Source of the DNA: Capronia americana
Lineage: Eukaryota > Ascomycota > Eurotiomycetes > Chaetothyriales > Herpotrichiellaceae
Direction of reading: 5' to 3'
NCBI GenBank assembly: GCA_016110215.1
Contig: JADWQD010000013.1
Coordinates: forward strand, 806,001 to 870,000
Length of the DNA stretch: 64,000 bases
Shown: positions 63,484 to 64,000 of the stretch, piece after piece
How the letters are laid out: every line of letters begins with the position of its first letter
Position numbering within the stretch: the stretch's first letter is position 1
Program-made: the position numbers and the translations under genes
Notes under the pieces: model-generated
What the model saw: only the letters and a program-made list of their open reading frames with translations
Database searches by the model: none
Told to the model about the DNA's origin: nothing

Positions 63484-64000
63484 TCAAAGTTTCCCCTTCC
63501 CCTTCCCTCTCAACCACAACCCGTCCCCCCTCGCGTGAACGTTGCCCTCCCCATCCTCCACCACCCCTTCAACCCACACCTTCCGCCCCTCAACCGCGAC
63601 TATCCACGCCCTGGCCATGACCGTCCCGGGCGTGCCCACCGGCCTCTTATACTCGACCGTCAACTTGGCCGTGAACGTGGCCCCATACGCGGGCAACTCC
63701 TGCCCAATCACATTCCCCATCGTGCTGTCCAGCACCGTGGCAATGACGCCCCCGTGCAGTAGATCCGGATGCGCATTCAGTCCACGCCCGAACGTGTAGA
63801 AGCGGCGGATCTCGCCCCTTTCGCTGGTGGTGCTACTGCTGCTGCTGTTCGGCGGGGGCCGATAAGTCGACAGGATGTGCGAGATGGTCGAGGGCGTGTT
63901 CCAGGTCGAGGCCATCAGGGAGTGGCCCGTCCCGGAGTGCGTGAGCGTTCGGGACAGATGGACCGGTCGGAAGGCTTGGTCTGAGAGCAGCGATGCCACC
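63484..64000 (-). CDS. Hotdog-fold thioesterase (PaaI/THEM4-like), 5' end outside window
   Basis: At least 172 codons are in the window; no ATG is in frame at the edge, so the start lies beyond base 64000. LLHGGVIATVLDSTMGNVIG is the hotdog-helix motif with the HGG signature of the PaaI/4HBT thioesterase superfamily, and ATFTAKLTVEYKRPVGTPGTVMARAWIVAVEGRKVWVEGVVEDGEGNVHARGDGLWL follows as the beta-sheet. Such fungal enzymes hydrolyse acyl-CoA thioesters, often resembling human THEM4/THEM5; mitochondrial or cytosolic location cannot be told. The Ser run SSSSSTTS lies in a loop before the hot-dog helix. The C-terminus LRGKGKGKL is basic and probably disordered. Confidence 0.85.
   Translation of the reverse strand, partial: VASLLSDQAFRPVHLSRTLTHSGTGHSLMASTWNTPSTISHILSTYRPPPNSSSSSTTSERGEIRRFYTFGRGLNAHPDLLHGGVIATVLDSTMGNVIGQELPAYGATFTAKLTVEYKRPVGTPGTVMARAWIVAVEGRKVWVEGVVEDGEGNVHARGDGLWLRGKGKGKL

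Overview
The window is nuclear DNA of a filamentous ascomycete (Pezizomycotina). Most genes carry short introns of about 50-110 nt with GTRNGY donors and YAG acceptors. Fungal-specific families (HET domain, fungal rhodopsin-like membrane protein, Svp26, lactose-permease-like MFS) sit beside conserved eukaryotic housekeeping genes. Order or genus cannot be fixed from sequence alone; a black-yeast-like Eurotiomycete or a Dothideomycete would fit, but that is a guess. I see no intact transposon, rRNA gene, convincing tRNA, CRISPR array or AT-rich RIP-degraded tract.

Left half (1-39 kb), loosely packed and accessory in character: the 5' part of the rRNA methyltransferase Bud23 (minus), an APC-family amino-acid/GABA-type permease (minus), a seven-TM fungal rhodopsin-like protein (plus), a large HET-domain protein with two internal tandem repeats (plus), a linalool dehydratase/isomerase-domain enzyme (plus), the ER-Golgi cargo adaptor Svp26 (plus), a TENA/THI-4-like protein with QN and RD low-complexity runs (minus), a short-chain dehydrogenase (plus), a three-finger C2H2 factor (minus), molybdenum cofactor sulfurase (minus), a sugar MFS transporter (plus), a MARVEL-like protein (minus) and an unrecognised 280-aa gene (plus). 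Gaps of 1-4 kb without recognisable genes separate many of them.

Right half (39-64 kb), denser and mostly housekeeping: a zinc alcohol dehydrogenase split into five exons including an 11-nt microexon, a 1309-aa proline-rich/coiled-coil protein, the NatB auxiliary subunit Mdm20/Naa25, a twin-CX9C Cox23-like protein hidden in three small exons, a 2-oxoglutarate/Fe(II) dioxygenase-like protein, the 20S proteasome subunit beta-3 (Pup3), a TUG/ASPL-type UBX protein (a p97/Cdc48 cofactor family), ribosomal protein eL38, a NAT9-like acetyltransferase, DNA polymerase delta subunit 2, a small secreted cysteine-rich protein, and the 3' part of a hotdog-fold thioesterase.

The proteasome and UBX genes are divergent and about 500 nt apart, and both act in ubiquitin-dependent turnover. 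Otherwise neighbours look functionally unrelated, as is usual in fungal genomes. Exon boundaries were deduced by hand from splice consensus, frame continuity and family conservation, and every model given has a phase sum divisible by three. The most interesting items are the LDI-domain enzyme, the repeat-bearing HET protein with a possible PP1-docking motif, the microexons in the ADH and proteasome genes, the cryptic Cox23 gene, and a stop-free 207-nt intron in the SDR gene.
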